A stretch of DNA of 64,000 nt, taken from NCBI RefSeq assembly GCF_000717645.1, contig NZ_JNZZ01000027.1, positions 7,880 to 71,879 of the forward strand. Reading direction: 5' to 3'. The notes below the pieces were generated by a model that was given only the letters and a program-made list of their open reading frames with translations, had not been told where the DNA came from and did no database searches. How positions within the stretch are numbered: position 1 is the stretch's first letter; every line of letters begins with the position of its first letter. Both the position numbers and the translations under genes were made by a program. Below, piece by piece: positions 9,608-20,220 of this stretch. The stretch comes from Streptomyces californicus (lineage in GTDB: Bacteria; Actinomycetota; Actinomycetes; Streptomycetales; Streptomycetaceae).

Positions 9608-10762
9608 ATGGGTGGTGACGACGAACGGCTGCGGGCCGTGGTGGCGCTGGCGCAGGCCATGGCGGCGACCTACACGCCGCGTGAATCGTGGCGGGCGGCG
9701 GCGCTGGGCGCGTGCGAGGCGCTGCACGGCAGTTTCGCCGCGCTCTCGGTGTGGGAGCGGGACCGGGGCCGGCTGCGGGTGCTCGTGAACGCCGGCCAAC
9801 GGGCCGACGGGGAGGAGGAGTTCCCCGAGGAGGAGGCGTACCCGGTCCACCAGTTCCCGGAGATCACCGAGTTCCTGCACGAGCGCTGGGCGGGCGGCGG
9901 CGAGCCCGACGCCTGGGTGGAGACCGCCGACGGGCAGCCCGGGGCGGGCGGTCCCGCGCGGGGCGCCCGGCCGTACTGCCACCAGCGGGTCGCCGCGCTC
10001 CGGCGGCGGGGCCGGGGCTGCTGCGTGGTCGCGCCGATCGTGCTGCACGGCCGGGCGTGGGGCGAGCTGTACGTGGCGCGGCCCGTCGGGCGGCCCGTCT
10101 TCGGGAGGGGGGACGCGGACTTCGCGACCGTGCTCGCCGCCGTCGTGGCCTCCGGGATCGCCCAGACCGAGCGGCTCGAAGAGGTCCGCAAGCTGGCCTT
10201 CACCGATCCGCTGACCGGGCTGGCCAACCGGCGCGCGGTCGACATCCGGCTCGACGAGGCCGTCGAGCGGCACCGGCTCGACGGCACGGTCGTCAGCCTC
10301 GTCGTCTGCGATCTGAACGGCCTGAAAGCGGTGAACGACACCCTCGGCCACGCCGTCGGCGATCGCCTGCTGGAACGTTTCGCCTCCGTGCTGTCGCTGT
10401 GCGGGGCGATGCTTCCCGAGGCCCTGGCGGCCCGGCTGGGCGGTGACGAGTTCTGCCTCCTGGCGGCCGGTCCGCCGGCCGACGCGGTGGTGGGCGTCGC
10501 CACCGAGCTGTGCGACCGGGCGGCGGTGATCGAACTGGGCGAGGGGGTGGCCTGCGGGGTCGCCTCCACCGGCGACCCGATCGGCCCGGTCCACTCGGCC
10601 CGTCGGCTGTTCCGGCTCGCGGACGCGGCGCAGTACCGGGCCAAGGCCGCCCGCTCGCCGGGGCCCGTGGTGGCCGGCCGGGACGGCGAGGTCGTCCGGC
10701 TCGCGGACTCCCCGCCGACCCCGGCCCACGACCGGCGCAGGCTGCGCGGCAACCGGCCGTGA
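9608..10762 (+). CDS. GAF-GGDEF diguanylate cyclase
   Basis: A 384-residue soluble protein that should make c-di-GMP from two GTP. Residues about 10-185 form a degenerate GAF-like sensor. Residues about 195-355 are a GGDEF domain with FTDPLTGLANRRA, DLNGLKAVNDTLGH and an intact GGDEF active site at 278-282. The inhibitory I-site RxxD five residues before GGDEF is absent (LPEA instead), so product inhibition is not expected. There are no membrane spans. I think it corresponds to the developmental cyclase called CdgE in S. venezuelae, but I leave the symbol empty because that rests on memory of domain order. The BldD-type box upstream fits a developmental role. Confidence 0.9.
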   Translation: MGGDDERLRAVVALAQAMAATYTPRESWRAAALGACEALHGSFAALSVWERDRGRLRVLVNAGQRADGEEEFPEEEAYPVHQFPEITEFLHERWAGGGEPDAWVETADGQPGAGGPARGARPYCHQRVAALRRRGRGCCVVAPIVLHGRAWGELYVARPVGRPVFGRGDADFATVLAAVVASGIAQTERLEEVRKLAFTDPLTGLANRRAVDIRLDEAVERHRLDGTVVSLVVCDLNGLKAVNDTLGHAVGDRLLERFASVLSLCGAMLPEALAARLGGDEFCLLAAGPPADAVVGVATELCDRAAVIELGEGVACGVASTGDPIGPVHSARRLFRLADAAQYRAKAARSPGPVVAGRDGEVVRLADSPPTPAHDRRRLRGNRP

Positions 10763-10923
10763 GGGGTCGGGCTGCCTGCGTGCCTGCCTCGGCGTCGCGG
10801 GGAGGGGCGGGCGGTCTGCCTCGGCGTCGGCTTCGTGAGGGGGTGTGGGACCGACTCGGCGTCGTGAGGGGTGGGCGAACCCCCTCCGCGGCCACCCGGT
10901 GCCGTAAGGGGTCCTGCGCGGCA

Positions 10924-10933
10924 TCACTAGTGA
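10924..10933. promoter_or_regulatory. Palindrome upstream of hutH
   Basis: The perfect 10-bp palindrome TCACTAGTGA lies 32 bp before the hutH start. A related ACTAGTGAC also lies upstream of the GGDEF gene near 9555. It may be an operator. Confidence 0.3.
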
Positions 10934-10965
10934 CATGGAGGGTTTCAATCCGTACGCTGCTGAAT

Positions 10966-12516
10966 ATGGATATGCACACTGTCGTGGTGGGGACGTCCGG
11001 AACCACCGCCGAGGACGTCGTCGCCGTGGCCCGCCACGGCGCCCGGGTCGAGCTCTCCGCCGCCGCCGTGGACGCCCTGGCCGCCTCCCGCCTCATCGTG
11101 GACGCGCTCGCGGCCAAGCCCGAGCCGGTCTACGGCGTCTCCACCGGCTTCGGCGCCCTCGCGAGCCGCCACATCAGCACCGACCTGCGGGCGCGGCTCC
11201 AGCGCAACATCGTCCGCTCGCACGCGGCGGGCATGGGCCCCCGCGTCGAGCGCGAGGTCGTGCGCGCGCTGATGTTCCTCCGGCTGAAGACGGTCGCCTC
11301 CGGTCACACCGGCGTGCGCCCCGAGGTCGCGCAGACCATGGCCGACGTGCTGAACGCGGGCATCACGCCCGTGGTCCACGAGTACGGTTCCCTCGGCTGC
11401 TCCGGCGACCTCGCGCCGCTCTCGCACTGCGCGCTCACCCTGATGGGCGAGGGCGAGGCGGAGGGCCCCGACGGCACGGTCCGGCCCGCCGGCGAACTCC
11501 TCGCCGCGCACGGCATCACCCCCGTCGAACTGCGGGAGAAGGAGGGCCTTGCCCTCCTCAACGGCACGGACGGCATGCTCGGCATGCTGGTCATGGCCCT
11601 CGCCGACCTGAAGAACCTCTACACCTCCGCCGACATCACCGCCGCCCTCTCCCTGGAGGCGCTGCTCGGCACGGACAAGGTGCTCGCCCCCGAGCTGCAC
11701 GCCATCCGCCCGCACCCCGGTCAGGGCGCGAGCGCGGACAACATGCTGCGCGTGCTCGCCGGTTCGGGACTGACCGGCCATCACCAGGACGACGCGCCCC
11801 GGGTCCAGGACGCCTACTCGGTCCGCTGCGCCCCCCAGGTCAACGGCGCGGGCCGCGACACCCTCGACCACGCCGCCGTCGTCGCGGGCCGCGAACTGGC
11901 CTCCTCCGTCGACAATCCGGTGGTTCTTCCCGACGGCCGGGTCGAGTCCAACGGCAACTTCCACGGCGCGCCCGTCGCGTACGTCCTGGACTTCCTCGCG
12001 ATCGTCGCCGCCGACCTCGGCTCGATCTGCGAGCGCCGCACCGACCGGCTGCTCGACAAGAACCGGTCGCACGGGCTGCCGCCGTTCCTCGCGGACGACG
12101 CCGGGGTCGACTCGGGGCTGATGATCGCCCAGTACACCCAGGCCGCCCTGGTCAGCGAGATGAAGCGGCTCGCGGTCCCGGCGTCCGCCGACTCCATCCC
12201 GTCCTCCGCGATGCAGGAGGACCACGTCTCCATGGGCTGGTCCGCCGCGCGCAAGCTCCGTACCGCCGTGGACAACCTGGCCCGGATCGTCGCCGTCGAG
12301 CTGTACGCGGCGACCCGCGCCGTGGAGCTGCGCGCCGCCGAGGGGCTCGTCCCCGCCCCCGCCTCGCAGGCCGCCGTGGCCGCGCTGCGGGCGGCCGGGG
12401 CGGAGGGCCCGGGGCCGGACCGCTTCCTCGCGCCGGACCTGGCCGCGGCCGACGCGTTCGTCCGGGCGGGCGGCCTGGTCGCGGCGGTGGAGCCGGTCAC
12501 GGGCCCGCTGGCCTGA
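10966..12516 (+). CDS. hutH: Histidine ammonia-lyase
   Basis: A 516-residue enzyme that deaminates L-histidine to trans-urocanate, the first step of histidine use. The electrophilic MIO group forms autocatalytically from the tripeptide in GSLGCSGDLAPLS (Cys145-Ser146-Gly147). Streptomyces enzymes carry Cys where most family members have Ala. Other family segments are YGVSTGFGALA, LLNGTDGML and SSAMQEDHVSMG. The start is either the ATG at 10966 or the one at 10972. No other hut genes are adjacent, which is normal in Streptomyces. Sequence is very close to the S. griseus enzyme as I remember it. Confidence 0.96.
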   Translation: MDMHTVVVGTSGTTAEDVVAVARHGARVELSAAAVDALAASRLIVDALAAKPEPVYGVSTGFGALASRHISTDLRARLQRNIVRSHAAGMGPRVEREVVRALMFLRLKTVASGHTGVRPEVAQTMADVLNAGITPVVHEYGSLGCSGDLAPLSHCALTLMGEGEAEGPDGTVRPAGELLAAHGITPVELREKEGLALLNGTDGMLGMLVMALADLKNLYTSADITAALSLEALLGTDKVLAPELHAIRPHPGQGASADNMLRVLAGSGLTGHHQDDAPRVQDAYSVRCAPQVNGAGRDTLDHAAVVAGRELASSVDNPVVLPDGRVESNGNFHGAPVAYVLDFLAIVAADLGSICERRTDRLLDKNRSHGLPPFLADDAGVDSGLMIAQYTQAALVSEMKRLAVPASADSIPSSAMQEDHVSMGWSAARKLRTAVDNLARIVAVELYAATRAVELRAAEGLVPAPASQAAVAALRAAGAEGPGPDRFLAPDLAAADAFVRAGGLVAAVEPVTGPLA

Positions 12517-12526
12517 GGACACGGCC

Positions 12527-12610
12527 GCGTACGCGTACGGGCGAGCCCGAGCCGGTCCCGTACGCGTACGCGGAAGGGTTCCCGCACCGCGCGGTGCGGG
12601 AACCCTTCCG
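12527..12610. terminator. Double hairpin: 15-bp stem plus perfect 40-bp palindrome
   Basis: A 15-bp perfect inverted repeat (12527-12541 with 12557-12571) is followed directly by a perfect 40-bp palindrome (12571-12610, centre 12590/12591). They sit between convergent hutH and the LAXTG gene and should stop transcription from both sides. Confidence 0.85.
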
Positions 12611-12632
12611 TATGCCGTGGAGCGTGCTCCGG

Positions 12633-12929
12633 TCAGTACGCCGAGCGCGGACCCGAGCGGCGCACCGAGTAGGTGACGAAGCCCGCGCCGATGCCCAACA
12701 GGGCCGTACCGCCGATGAGATACGGGGTGGTGTCCAGGCCCGGACCGGTGTCGGCGAGGCGGATTCCCGAGGCGTCGCCGGCCTCGGCGGCGGACTGCCC
12801 GGACGCGGCGGCCTGAGCGTCCTCGGCGGACCGCTCACCGGTCGCGTTGGCCGACGGGACGAACCAGAGAGCGGCCAGCAGTGTGCCGGATGCGGTGGCG
12901 GTCAGCAGCGTGCGACGAGCGACGGACAC
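12633..12929 (-). CDS. Small secreted LAXTG sortase substrate
   Basis: A 98-residue protein built like a cell-wall-anchored precursor. It has a signal peptide (residues 1-29, ending SANA), an Ala/Ser/Glu/Asp-rich mature segment of about 28 residues, the sorting motif LADTG at 58-62, a hydrophobic span at about 69-87 and an Arg-containing tail. LAXTG is the motif used by Streptomyces class E sortases, which anchor long chaplins and other proteins. The mature part is so short that it may act as a spacer or display peptide. It starts with GTG and has AAGGGG upstream. Its partner and role are unknown. Confidence 0.8.
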   Translation of the reverse strand: MSVARRTLLTATASGTLLAALWFVPSANATGERSAEDAQAAASGQSAAEAGDASGIRLADTGPGLDTTPYLIGGTALLGIGAGFVTYSVRRSGPRSAY

Positions 12930-13036
12930 AGATTCGATCCCCTTGCGACAACCATGAGTTAGCCCCGTGGGCCGATGCTAAGCAAAGCAGCGGGTCGGTG
13001 GAAAGTCGCGGCCCCGGCGGCCCGTACGCTCCGGCC

Positions 13037-13486
13037 ATGAGCACTGATGAGACATCCAGGTTTGTTCGGCTTCGCGTTGAGATGGTGCTGGAGATCACCG
13101 ACCTCGACGCCCTGACCGGCACCGCCCTCGAATCCATCGCCGCCGAGTACGGGGAGCCCGTCGCGGGGGTCGCCGGGGGAGACACCGCCGAGGAGCGGAT
13201 GCATGCCGAGGCCACGGTCCGGGCAGACGGAGCAGAGGCGCTCGCGTCGCTGGTCGACCCCTTCGACCTGGTCAGCGAGGTGCCCGGGGTCGAGCTGGCC
13301 CAGGCGTCCTGGAGCAGCGAGAGCATCGAGTACGACCCCGACGCGGAGGACTGGGACGACGCGGACGACGGCGAGGAGGGCCTCTTCCTGCCGCGGGACG
13401 GGGACGACGAGGAGGGGTACGGCGGCGCGGTCGCGCACAATGGGAGGAACGACGGCAAGGACGGTGGCCCCGCGCAGCGGGTGTGA
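13037..13486 (+). CDS. Conserved acidic hypothetical protein
   Basis: A 149-residue soluble protein. The N-terminal half looks folded (RFVRLRVEMVLEITDLDALTG, then a helical segment and PFDLVSEVPGVELAQASW). The C-terminal half is strongly acidic and probably disordered (YDPDAEDWDDADDGEEG). The ATG at 13037 removes an N-terminal stretch that overlaps the upstream gene. I recall such proteins in many streptomycetes but know no function. It runs toward the L,D-transpeptidase gene with a 250-bp gap. Confidence 0.75.
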   Translation: MSTDETSRFVRLRVEMVLEITDLDALTGTALESIAAEYGEPVAGVAGGDTAEERMHAEATVRADGAEALASLVDPFDLVSEVPGVELAQASWSSESIEYDPDAEDWDDADDGEEGLFLPRDGDDEEGYGGAVAHNGRNDGKDGGPAQRV

Positions 13487-13611
13487 CGTGTGAGAACACC
13501 GGCCCCGGCCTCCGCCCCCCGGCGGACCGGGGCCGCACCGTGCGGTGGCGGAAACCGGCTCCCGGCATCGGGAACCGCCGCTTCCGGAGGTGCGTCGATG
13601 AGTGGTGTTCC

Positions 13612-13632
13612 CCACATCCGTCGCGGATGTGG
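13612..13632. promoter_or_regulatory. Inverted repeat upstream of the L,D-transpeptidase
   Basis: CCACATCC and GGATGTGG flank a 5-nt centre, about 107 bp before the start of the next gene. It is either an operator or a small terminator for the preceding gene. Confidence 0.4.
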
Positions 13633-13738
13633 AACGGAGCGTCCTTTCCGGGTGTTCTTGGAACATTGACGGGGAATGCCGCCTGGCGGTCCCGTCCGGG
13701 GTTTTTTGGGGAAATCGGCAACGATGGAGAAGCGTGTG

Positions 13739-14992
13739 ATGACGGACAGCAAGCGGCGCAGGGGCCTGGTGGCCGTGTCCGCACTGCTCGGCGGCGTGCT
13801 GGTGCTTTCGGCCTGTAACGACGACGGTGGCGACGGCGGCAAGACCAGCGCCAACAGCTCCGAGTCGTCGCAGCAGGACGTCGACAAGGCGGCGGCCGAG
13901 GATGCCTCCGAGGCACAGATAGCGATCAAGCCGAAGAACGGCGCGACCAACGCCAGCATCAACAACGCGGCCCAGGTCACCGTCGCCAAGGGCAAGCTGA
14001 CCGAGGTCGTCATGACCACGGCGGACGGCACCGCGGTCGAGGGCGCGATCTCGGCCGACGGCACGAGCTGGAAGCCCTCCGGGCAGCTGGAGCGCTCCAC
14101 CACGTACAAGATCGACGCCACGGCCGAGGACGCGAAGGGCCGCAAGGCCCACGAGAACAGCTCCTTCACCACGGTCTCGCCCGACAACAGCTTCATCGGG
14201 AACTTCACCCCCGAGGACGGCTCCACGGTCGGCGTCGGGATGCCCGTCTCGATCAACTTCAACAAGGAGATCACGGACAAGAAGGCCGTCCAGGCCGGCA
14301 TCACCGTGAGCTCCAGCAGCGGCCAGGAGGTCGTGGGGCACTGGTTCAACGCCCAGCGCCTGGACTTCCGCCCGCAGGACTACTGGAAGGGCGGCTCCAC
14401 CGTCACCCTGAAGCTGGCGCTCGACGGCGTCGAGGGTGCGGACGGCGTCGTCGGCGTCCAGCAGAAGACCGTGACCTTCAAGATCGGCCGCAACCAGGTC
14501 TCCACCGTCGACGCGAAGACCAAGCAGATGACGGTCACCCGCGACGGCAAGACGATCAAGACGATCCCGATCTCCGCGGGCTCCCCGGACAACCCCACGT
14601 ACAACGGTCAGATGGTGATCTCCGAGAAGCACAAGGAGACCCGGATGAACGGCGCCACCGTCGGCTTCACCGATGACGACGGCAAGGGCGAGTACGACAT
14701 CAAGGACGTGCCGCACGCCATGCGCCTGTCCACGTCGGGCACCTTCATCCACGGCAACTACTGGGGCAAGGGCATCTTCGGCAGCGCCAACACCAGCCAC
14801 GGCTGTGTGGGCCTCGCCGACGTGAAGGGCGCGAACGACCCCAGCGCCCCGGGCGCCTGGTTCTACGACAACTCGCTCATCGGCGACGTGGTCATCGTCA
14901 AGAACTCCCCGGACAAGACCATCACCCCGGACAACGGCCTCAACGGCTGGAACATGAGCTGGGCCCAGTGGACGGCGGGCTCCCAGGGCTGA
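13739..14992 (+). CDS. L,D-transpeptidase lipoprotein (Ig-like plus YkuD)
   Basis: A 417-residue exported enzyme that forms 3-3 cross-links in peptidoglycan. The N-terminus RRRGLVAVSALLGGVLVLSAC is a lipoprotein signal with lipobox LSAC, followed by a Ser/Asp-rich linker. Two Ig-like domains of the mycobacterial LdtMt2 type follow (about 50-245), then the YkuD catalytic domain with an upstream His (FIHGNYWG) and SHGCVGL, catalytic Cys356. The start at 13739 is favoured by GGAGAAG just upstream; the ATG at 13724 would add five residues. It acts outside the membrane on cell-wall stem peptides. Confidence 0.93.
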   Translation: MTDSKRRRGLVAVSALLGGVLVLSACNDDGGDGGKTSANSSESSQQDVDKAAAEDASEAQIAIKPKNGATNASINNAAQVTVAKGKLTEVVMTTADGTAVEGAISADGTSWKPSGQLERSTTYKIDATAEDAKGRKAHENSSFTTVSPDNSFIGNFTPEDGSTVGVGMPVSINFNKEITDKKAVQAGITVSSSSGQEVVGHWFNAQRLDFRPQDYWKGGSTVTLKLALDGVEGADGVVGVQQKTVTFKIGRNQVSTVDAKTKQMTVTRDGKTIKTIPISAGSPDNPTYNGQMVISEKHKETRMNGATVGFTDDDGKGEYDIKDVPHAMRLSTSGTFIHGNYWGKGIFGSANTSHGCVGLADVKGANDPSAPGAWFYDNSLIGDVVIVKNSPDKTITPDNGLNGWNMSWAQWTAGSQG

Positions 14993-15033
14993 TCCACCCG
15001 CCCTTCTCCTCCCCGCGCCACCCCCGTCCCCGA

Positions 15034-15079
15034 CCGAAGGCGGCGGCCCCCGGAACGCTCCGGGAGCCGCCGCCTTCGG
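15034..15079. terminator. Terminator after the L,D-transpeptidase gene
   Basis: A 14-bp perfect inverted repeat (15034-15047 with 15066-15079) with further pairing inside lies about 40 bp after the stop codon. Confidence 0.75.
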
Positions 15080-15211
15080 CGTGTCCCGGGGCCGCTGCGG
15101 CGACGTGCGGCCCGGCGTCATGACCTCCGGGGTAATCGACGCCCTCCGGGCCCTCCGGCAGCATCGGAGGCGTCAGGAAGAGCACCCCGCCCCACGACGG
15201 AGGACCGGACC

Positions 15212-15592
15212 ATGACCGCGTACGCCCTTGCCCACCTGCGCCCCTCCGACAGCCCCGTCGAGGACGACGTGCTGCGCTACATCGAGCGGATCCAGGCCAC
15301 CATGGAGCCCTACGGAGGGCGCTTCCTGGTGCACGGCGGCAAGGTGGAGGTGCTGGAGGGGGCGTGGCCGGGCGACGTGGTCGTCGTCGGCTTCCCCGGG
15401 ATGGCGGAGGCCCGTGCCTGGTACGCGTCCCCGGCCTACCAGGAGATCCTGCCGCTGCGGACCCGGCACCTCGACGGCGACGTGGTGATCGTGCCGGGCG
15501 TCGGCCCGGAGTACGACGCGGTCGGCACGGCGGCGGCCATGCGGAACGCCCGGGAGCGCGCCGCCGGGGAGCGGGCCGAGGCCGACTCCTGA
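15212..15592 (+). CDS. DUF1330 family protein
   Basis: A 126-residue protein of the dimeric ferredoxin-like (EthD/DUF1330) fold. The pattern RYIERIQATMEPYGGRFLVHGG, then VVVVGFPGMAEARAWYASPAYQEILPLR, is typical of the family. The biochemical role is not known; it is usually a small cytoplasmic protein. The C-terminal tail after about residue 105 is Ala/Glu/Arg-rich. Its last codons form the first copy of a 27-bp repeat that continues past the stop. Confidence 0.85.
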   Translation: MTAYALAHLRPSDSPVEDDVLRYIERIQATMEPYGGRFLVHGGKVEVLEGAWPGDVVVVGFPGMAEARAWYASPAYQEILPLRTRHLDGDVVIVPGVGPEYDAVGTAAAMRNARERAAGERAEADS

Positions 15593-15627
15593 GGGGGAAC
15601 GGGCCGACGCCGGCTCCTGAGGGGAAC
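15570..15627. repeat. 27-bp duplication spanning the DUF1330 stop codon
   Basis: GGGCCGANGCCGNCTCCTGA followed by G-rich sequence and AAC occurs across the stop and again directly downstream, with a third degenerate start. Confidence 0.7.
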
Positions 15628-15801
15628 GGGCGGGAGCGCGGCGGATTCCGGCGGCCCGCCAGGTTGCGGTGGTCGAACGGCCGCGAGCGCGGCGGTTCCT
15701 GACGGATCGCCCGCTTCCGGCCGCGCGACGGCCGGGAAGGCTACGGATTCTGACGGCCCATCGGCCGGGTCCCGCCGGCGGGCTGTGGAACACTCCCGCA
15801 C

Positions 15802-16107
15802 GTGCCTCACTGGATAACCCCGCGCCGCCTGGGCGCCGCCGCCGTCCTGTACGCCGTCTTCGCCGGCGGCTGGTATCTGGGCCAGCCCCTTCCGCACGTC
15901 GGCTGCGCGGAGGAGGCCCCGGCCGCGTCCGCCGCCCCGGTCACGGTCGGGGAGCCCGGCGACCTCTCCGGCGGCTTCGACCGGGTGGTCAGCGACTTCG
16001 GGCAGGCCGTCACCCGCGACATCGTCCCCGCCGACGCGGTCGTCGCGTGCGATCCGTACACCGCCCGCCCCCGCCTGGTGGCCTGGGTGATCGGCGACTG
16101 GCGCTGA
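15802..16107 (+). CDS. Small membrane-anchored or secreted hypothetical protein
   Basis: A 101-residue protein starting at GTG. An N-terminal hydrophobic segment (LGAAAVLYAVFAGGWYLG) is followed by an Ala-rich stretch and a small soluble part (FDRVVSDFGQAVTRDIVPADAVVACDPY) ending VAWVIGDWR. Two Cys residues (in VGCAEE and VACDPY) could form a disulfide outside the membrane. I do not recognise the family. Confidence 0.6.
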   Translation: MPHWITPRRLGAAAVLYAVFAGGWYLGQPLPHVGCAEEAPAASAAPVTVGEPGDLSGGFDRVVSDFGQAVTRDIVPADAVVACDPYTARPRLVAWVIGDWR

Positions 16108-16141
16108 GGCGGAGGCTCCCGCGAAGCCGCCTCGCGCGGTG

Positions 16142-16822
16142 TCAGTGCGGACGCCCCCGCACCGCCGCCCGGTAGGACCGCAGGTCGCTGCGGCGTACCT
16201 GGCGCACCCCCGCCAGGTCCCCGTGCGGGTCGGCGGGACGGGTCCCGGGGCACTCCGGGCCGGGGCCCGCCGCCGGGGTCCTGAGGCGGCGCCACGGCTG
16301 GCTCGGCAGCCAGAGGAGCCCGTACAGCCAGCGCAGCACCAGCGGGCGGAAGCCCGGCCGTCCCGCGTCGGGCAGCCGGATCACCCGGACGCCCATGATC
16401 AGCTTTCCGGCGCTCGCCCGGACGGCCATCGTCAGCAGCACCTGGTTGGCGAACGACAGCACGGCGAGCTGCACGACCAGCAGGGCGACCGCGCGCCCCG
16501 TCACGCCGGAGTCCACGCAGGACCGCACCAGGAGCCCCACGACCAGCAGGCACAGGTAGCAGTCCAGGCCGACCGCCAGGAAGCGCCGCATCTCCCCGGT
16601 GCCCTTGGGGACGCGCGGCTCCCGGAGGCCCGGAGCGGGGTACGGGGCGGGGCGGGCGTACGCGGGGACGGACGCCCGCGCACCGTGCGGCGGCGGGGCC
16701 GGTGCCGCCGACATGCCCCGGCGGTGCGGGGCGGCGGCGCCACCGCCGGTCCCGGCCGTCCCGTATCGCATCCGCGCCCGGTCAGGAGGCTGCCTCCTCC
16801 GACGCCCCCGTGGCTTCGACAT
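16142..16822 (-). CDS. RDD family membrane protein
   Basis: A 226-residue protein with a basic, proline-rich N-terminal region (about 1-75) and a membrane domain of the RDD type: GEMRRFLAVGLDCYLCLLVVGLLV, VALLVVQLAVLSFANQVLLTM, then SAGKLIMGVRVIR. It carries the family's Arg and Asp in helix 1 and the amphipathic GKxxxGxRV stretch. RDD proteins are small membrane proteins whose substrate is mostly unknown; some act in ion transport. The start is uncertain: ATG at 16822, or the internal ATG 17 codons later. Confidence 0.8.
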   Translation of the reverse strand: MSKPRGRRRRQPPDRARMRYGTAGTGGGAAAPHRRGMSAAPAPPPHGARASVPAYARPAPYPAPGLREPRVPKGTGEMRRFLAVGLDCYLCLLVVGLLVRSCVDSGVTGRAVALLVVQLAVLSFANQVLLTMAVRASAGKLIMGVRVIRLPDAGRPGFRPLVLRWLYGLLWLPSQPWRRLRTPAAGPGPECPGTRPADPHGDLAGVRQVRRSDLRSYRAAVRGRPH

Positions 16823-18728
<1,906 letters not shown>

Positions 18729-18753
18729 CGGGCGCCGGGTGCGGCGGCCGCAA

Positions 18754-18800
18754 CCGGCTTCGCCGTGGTCAGCGGCTTCGCTGTGGTCACCGGCTCGCGA
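18754..18800. repeat. 18-bp tandem repeat downstream of gdhA
   Basis: [CG]CGGCTTCGC[CT]GTGGTCA occurs twice head to tail (18754-18771, 18772-18789), with a partial third copy. Confidence 0.6.
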
Positions 18801-18934
18801 TCGCCTGCTACCGGCGCCGGACCGGCCGTTCCCCCAACCTGTGCCGCGGCCACGGAACTTCGCCGACAGCGGATTCGCCCGGAGCGCAACGCGCGGACCG
18901 TGCGCGGGCCGTGACGCGCTCCTAGGGTGGAGCG

Positions 18935-19399
18935 GTGAGCATCCGAGCGACGAACCAGGCCGACGTGAGCCCCCTGCGCCCGGTCCCGGCGGCGGCCCCG
19001 GGGCCGGGCGGCGCCCCGCTCGGGGAGCCGCTGTGGCGGGACCTCGTGGGCGACGTGCTGCGCCGCGAACGCAAGGCCCAGGGGCGGACGTTGAAGGAGA
19101 TGTCCGAGGCGTCCCGAATCTCCCTGGCGTACCTCTCCGAGGTGGAGCGCGGGCGCAAGGAGGCGTCCTCCGAGGTGCTGGCCGCCGCCGCCCGCGCGCT
19201 CGGCCTGACCCTCGCGGACGTGCTGGCGCTGGCCGGCGAGCGGCTGGTGAGCCTCACGGCGGCCCGGTCGCGCATCCGCTCCCGTGCCTCCGTCGCAGAC
19301 GGTGGACGGCGGCCGGTGCGTGAGGCCGCGCCGGCCCGGCCCACTGGACCGACGGGCCCGGCGCGGCGGCCGGTGGGCGCACTGCTCTTGGCCGCCTGA
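18935..19399 (+). CDS. XRE-family transcriptional regulator (ClgR/PopR-like HTH)
   Basis: A 154-residue DNA-binding protein. The HTH spans about residues 38-92: [20 protein letters not shown] then [20 protein letters not shown], which strongly resembles the ClgR class that activates clp protease genes in actinomycetes. Flanking N- and C-terminal parts are Pro/Ala/Gly-rich. It starts with GTG after GGGTGGAGC. Whether it regulates proteolysis cannot be told here. No clp gene is in the window. Confidence 0.83.
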   Translation: MSIRATNQADVSPLRPVPAAAPGPGGAPLGEPLWRDLVGDVLRRERKAQGRTLKEMSEASRISLAYLSEVERGRKEASSEVLAAAARALGLTLADVLALAGERLVSLTAARSRIRSRASVADGGRRPVREAAPARPTGPTGPARRPVGALLLAA

Positions 19400-19434
19400 C
19401 GGCAGACCTCGCGCGGGCCCGAACGTCAGGCGGC
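19391..19434 (+). terminator. Terminator-like repeat overlapping the XRE stop codon
   Basis: GCCGCCTGACG (19391-19401, containing the stop) pairs perfectly with CGTCAGGCGGC (19424-19434) across a 22-nt loop. Confidence 0.55.
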
Positions 19435-19510
19435 GAGTGCTGCCAGGGTCCCGGTCCGGCAGGCTTCGCGCGGGGCCCGGTCCGGCAGGGCCCCACGGGC
19501 CCGGGCCGGG

Positions 19511-20176
19511 TCAGCCCCCGGCCGGGGCGACGCCGATCGGGCAGGAGACGCCCGTGCCGCCGATGCCGCAGTAGCCGCCCGGGTTCTTGTCCAGGTACTG
19601 CTGGTGGTACGCCTCCGCCGGCCAGAACGGGCGGCCCTCGGCCGGGAGGATCTCCGTCGTGATCTCCCGGTGGCCCGAGGCCGTCAGGACCTTCTGGTAC
19701 GCCTCACGGGAGGCGTCGGCCGCCGCCGCCTGGGCGGGGGAGTGGGTGTAGATCGCCGAGCGGTACTGGGTGCCGACGTCGTTGCCCTGGCGGAAGCCCT
19801 GGGTCGGGTTGTGCGACTCCCAGAACAGCTTCAGCAGCTCCTCGTACGACACGACGGCCGGGTCGAAGACGACGCGGACCGCCTCCGTGTGGCCGGTCAT
19901 CCCCGAGCACGCCTCCTCGTACGTGGGGTTCTCCGTGTAGCCGCCCTGGTAGCCGACGAGCGTCGTCCACACGCCCTCCGTCTGCCAGAACTTCCGCTCC
20001 GCGCCCCAGAAGCAGCCCAGCGCGAAGTCCGCCACCTCCAGGCCCTCCGGATACGGGCCCACCAGGGGGTTGCCGAGGACGGTGTGGCGGGAGGGGACGG
20101 TGAACTCGGGGACGGGGCGGCCGCGCAGGGCCTGCTCCGGGGTGGGGAGCTCGGGGGTGCGACGGTTCAGGAACAT
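19511..20176 (-). CDS. msrA: Peptide methionine sulfoxide reductase A
   Basis: A 221-residue MsrA, which reduces methionine-S-sulfoxide in proteins. The catalytic Cys55 lies in [14 protein letters not shown]. Family segments [26 protein letters not shown] and [22 protein letters not shown] are present, and C-terminal resolving cysteines Cys203 and Cys212 are visible ([14 protein letters not shown]). The ATG at 20176 follows a GGAGGAG site. It is probably recycled by thioredoxin. Confidence 0.96.
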   Translation of the reverse strand: MFLNRRTPELPTPEQALRGRPVPEFTVPSRHTVLGNPLVGPYPEGLEVADFALGCFWGAERKFWQTEGVWTTLVGYQGGYTENPTYEEACSGMTGHTEAVRVVFDPAVVSYEELLKLFWESHNPTQGFRQGNDVGTQYRSAIYTHSPAQAAAADASREAYQKVLTASGHREITTEILPAEGRPFWPAEAYHQQYLDKNPGGYCGIGGTGVSCPIGVAPAGG

Positions 20177-20220
20177 GCGGGGGCTCCTCCGGGTGTCGGT
20201 GTTCGGCACGTACAACACGG

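Noticed and set aside
13650..13700. SigE-type promoter before the L,D-transpeptidase (GGAAC/GGAAT with CGTC)
   Set aside because: The best pairings have spacings of 15 or 28 bp instead of 16-17, so the match is not convincing.
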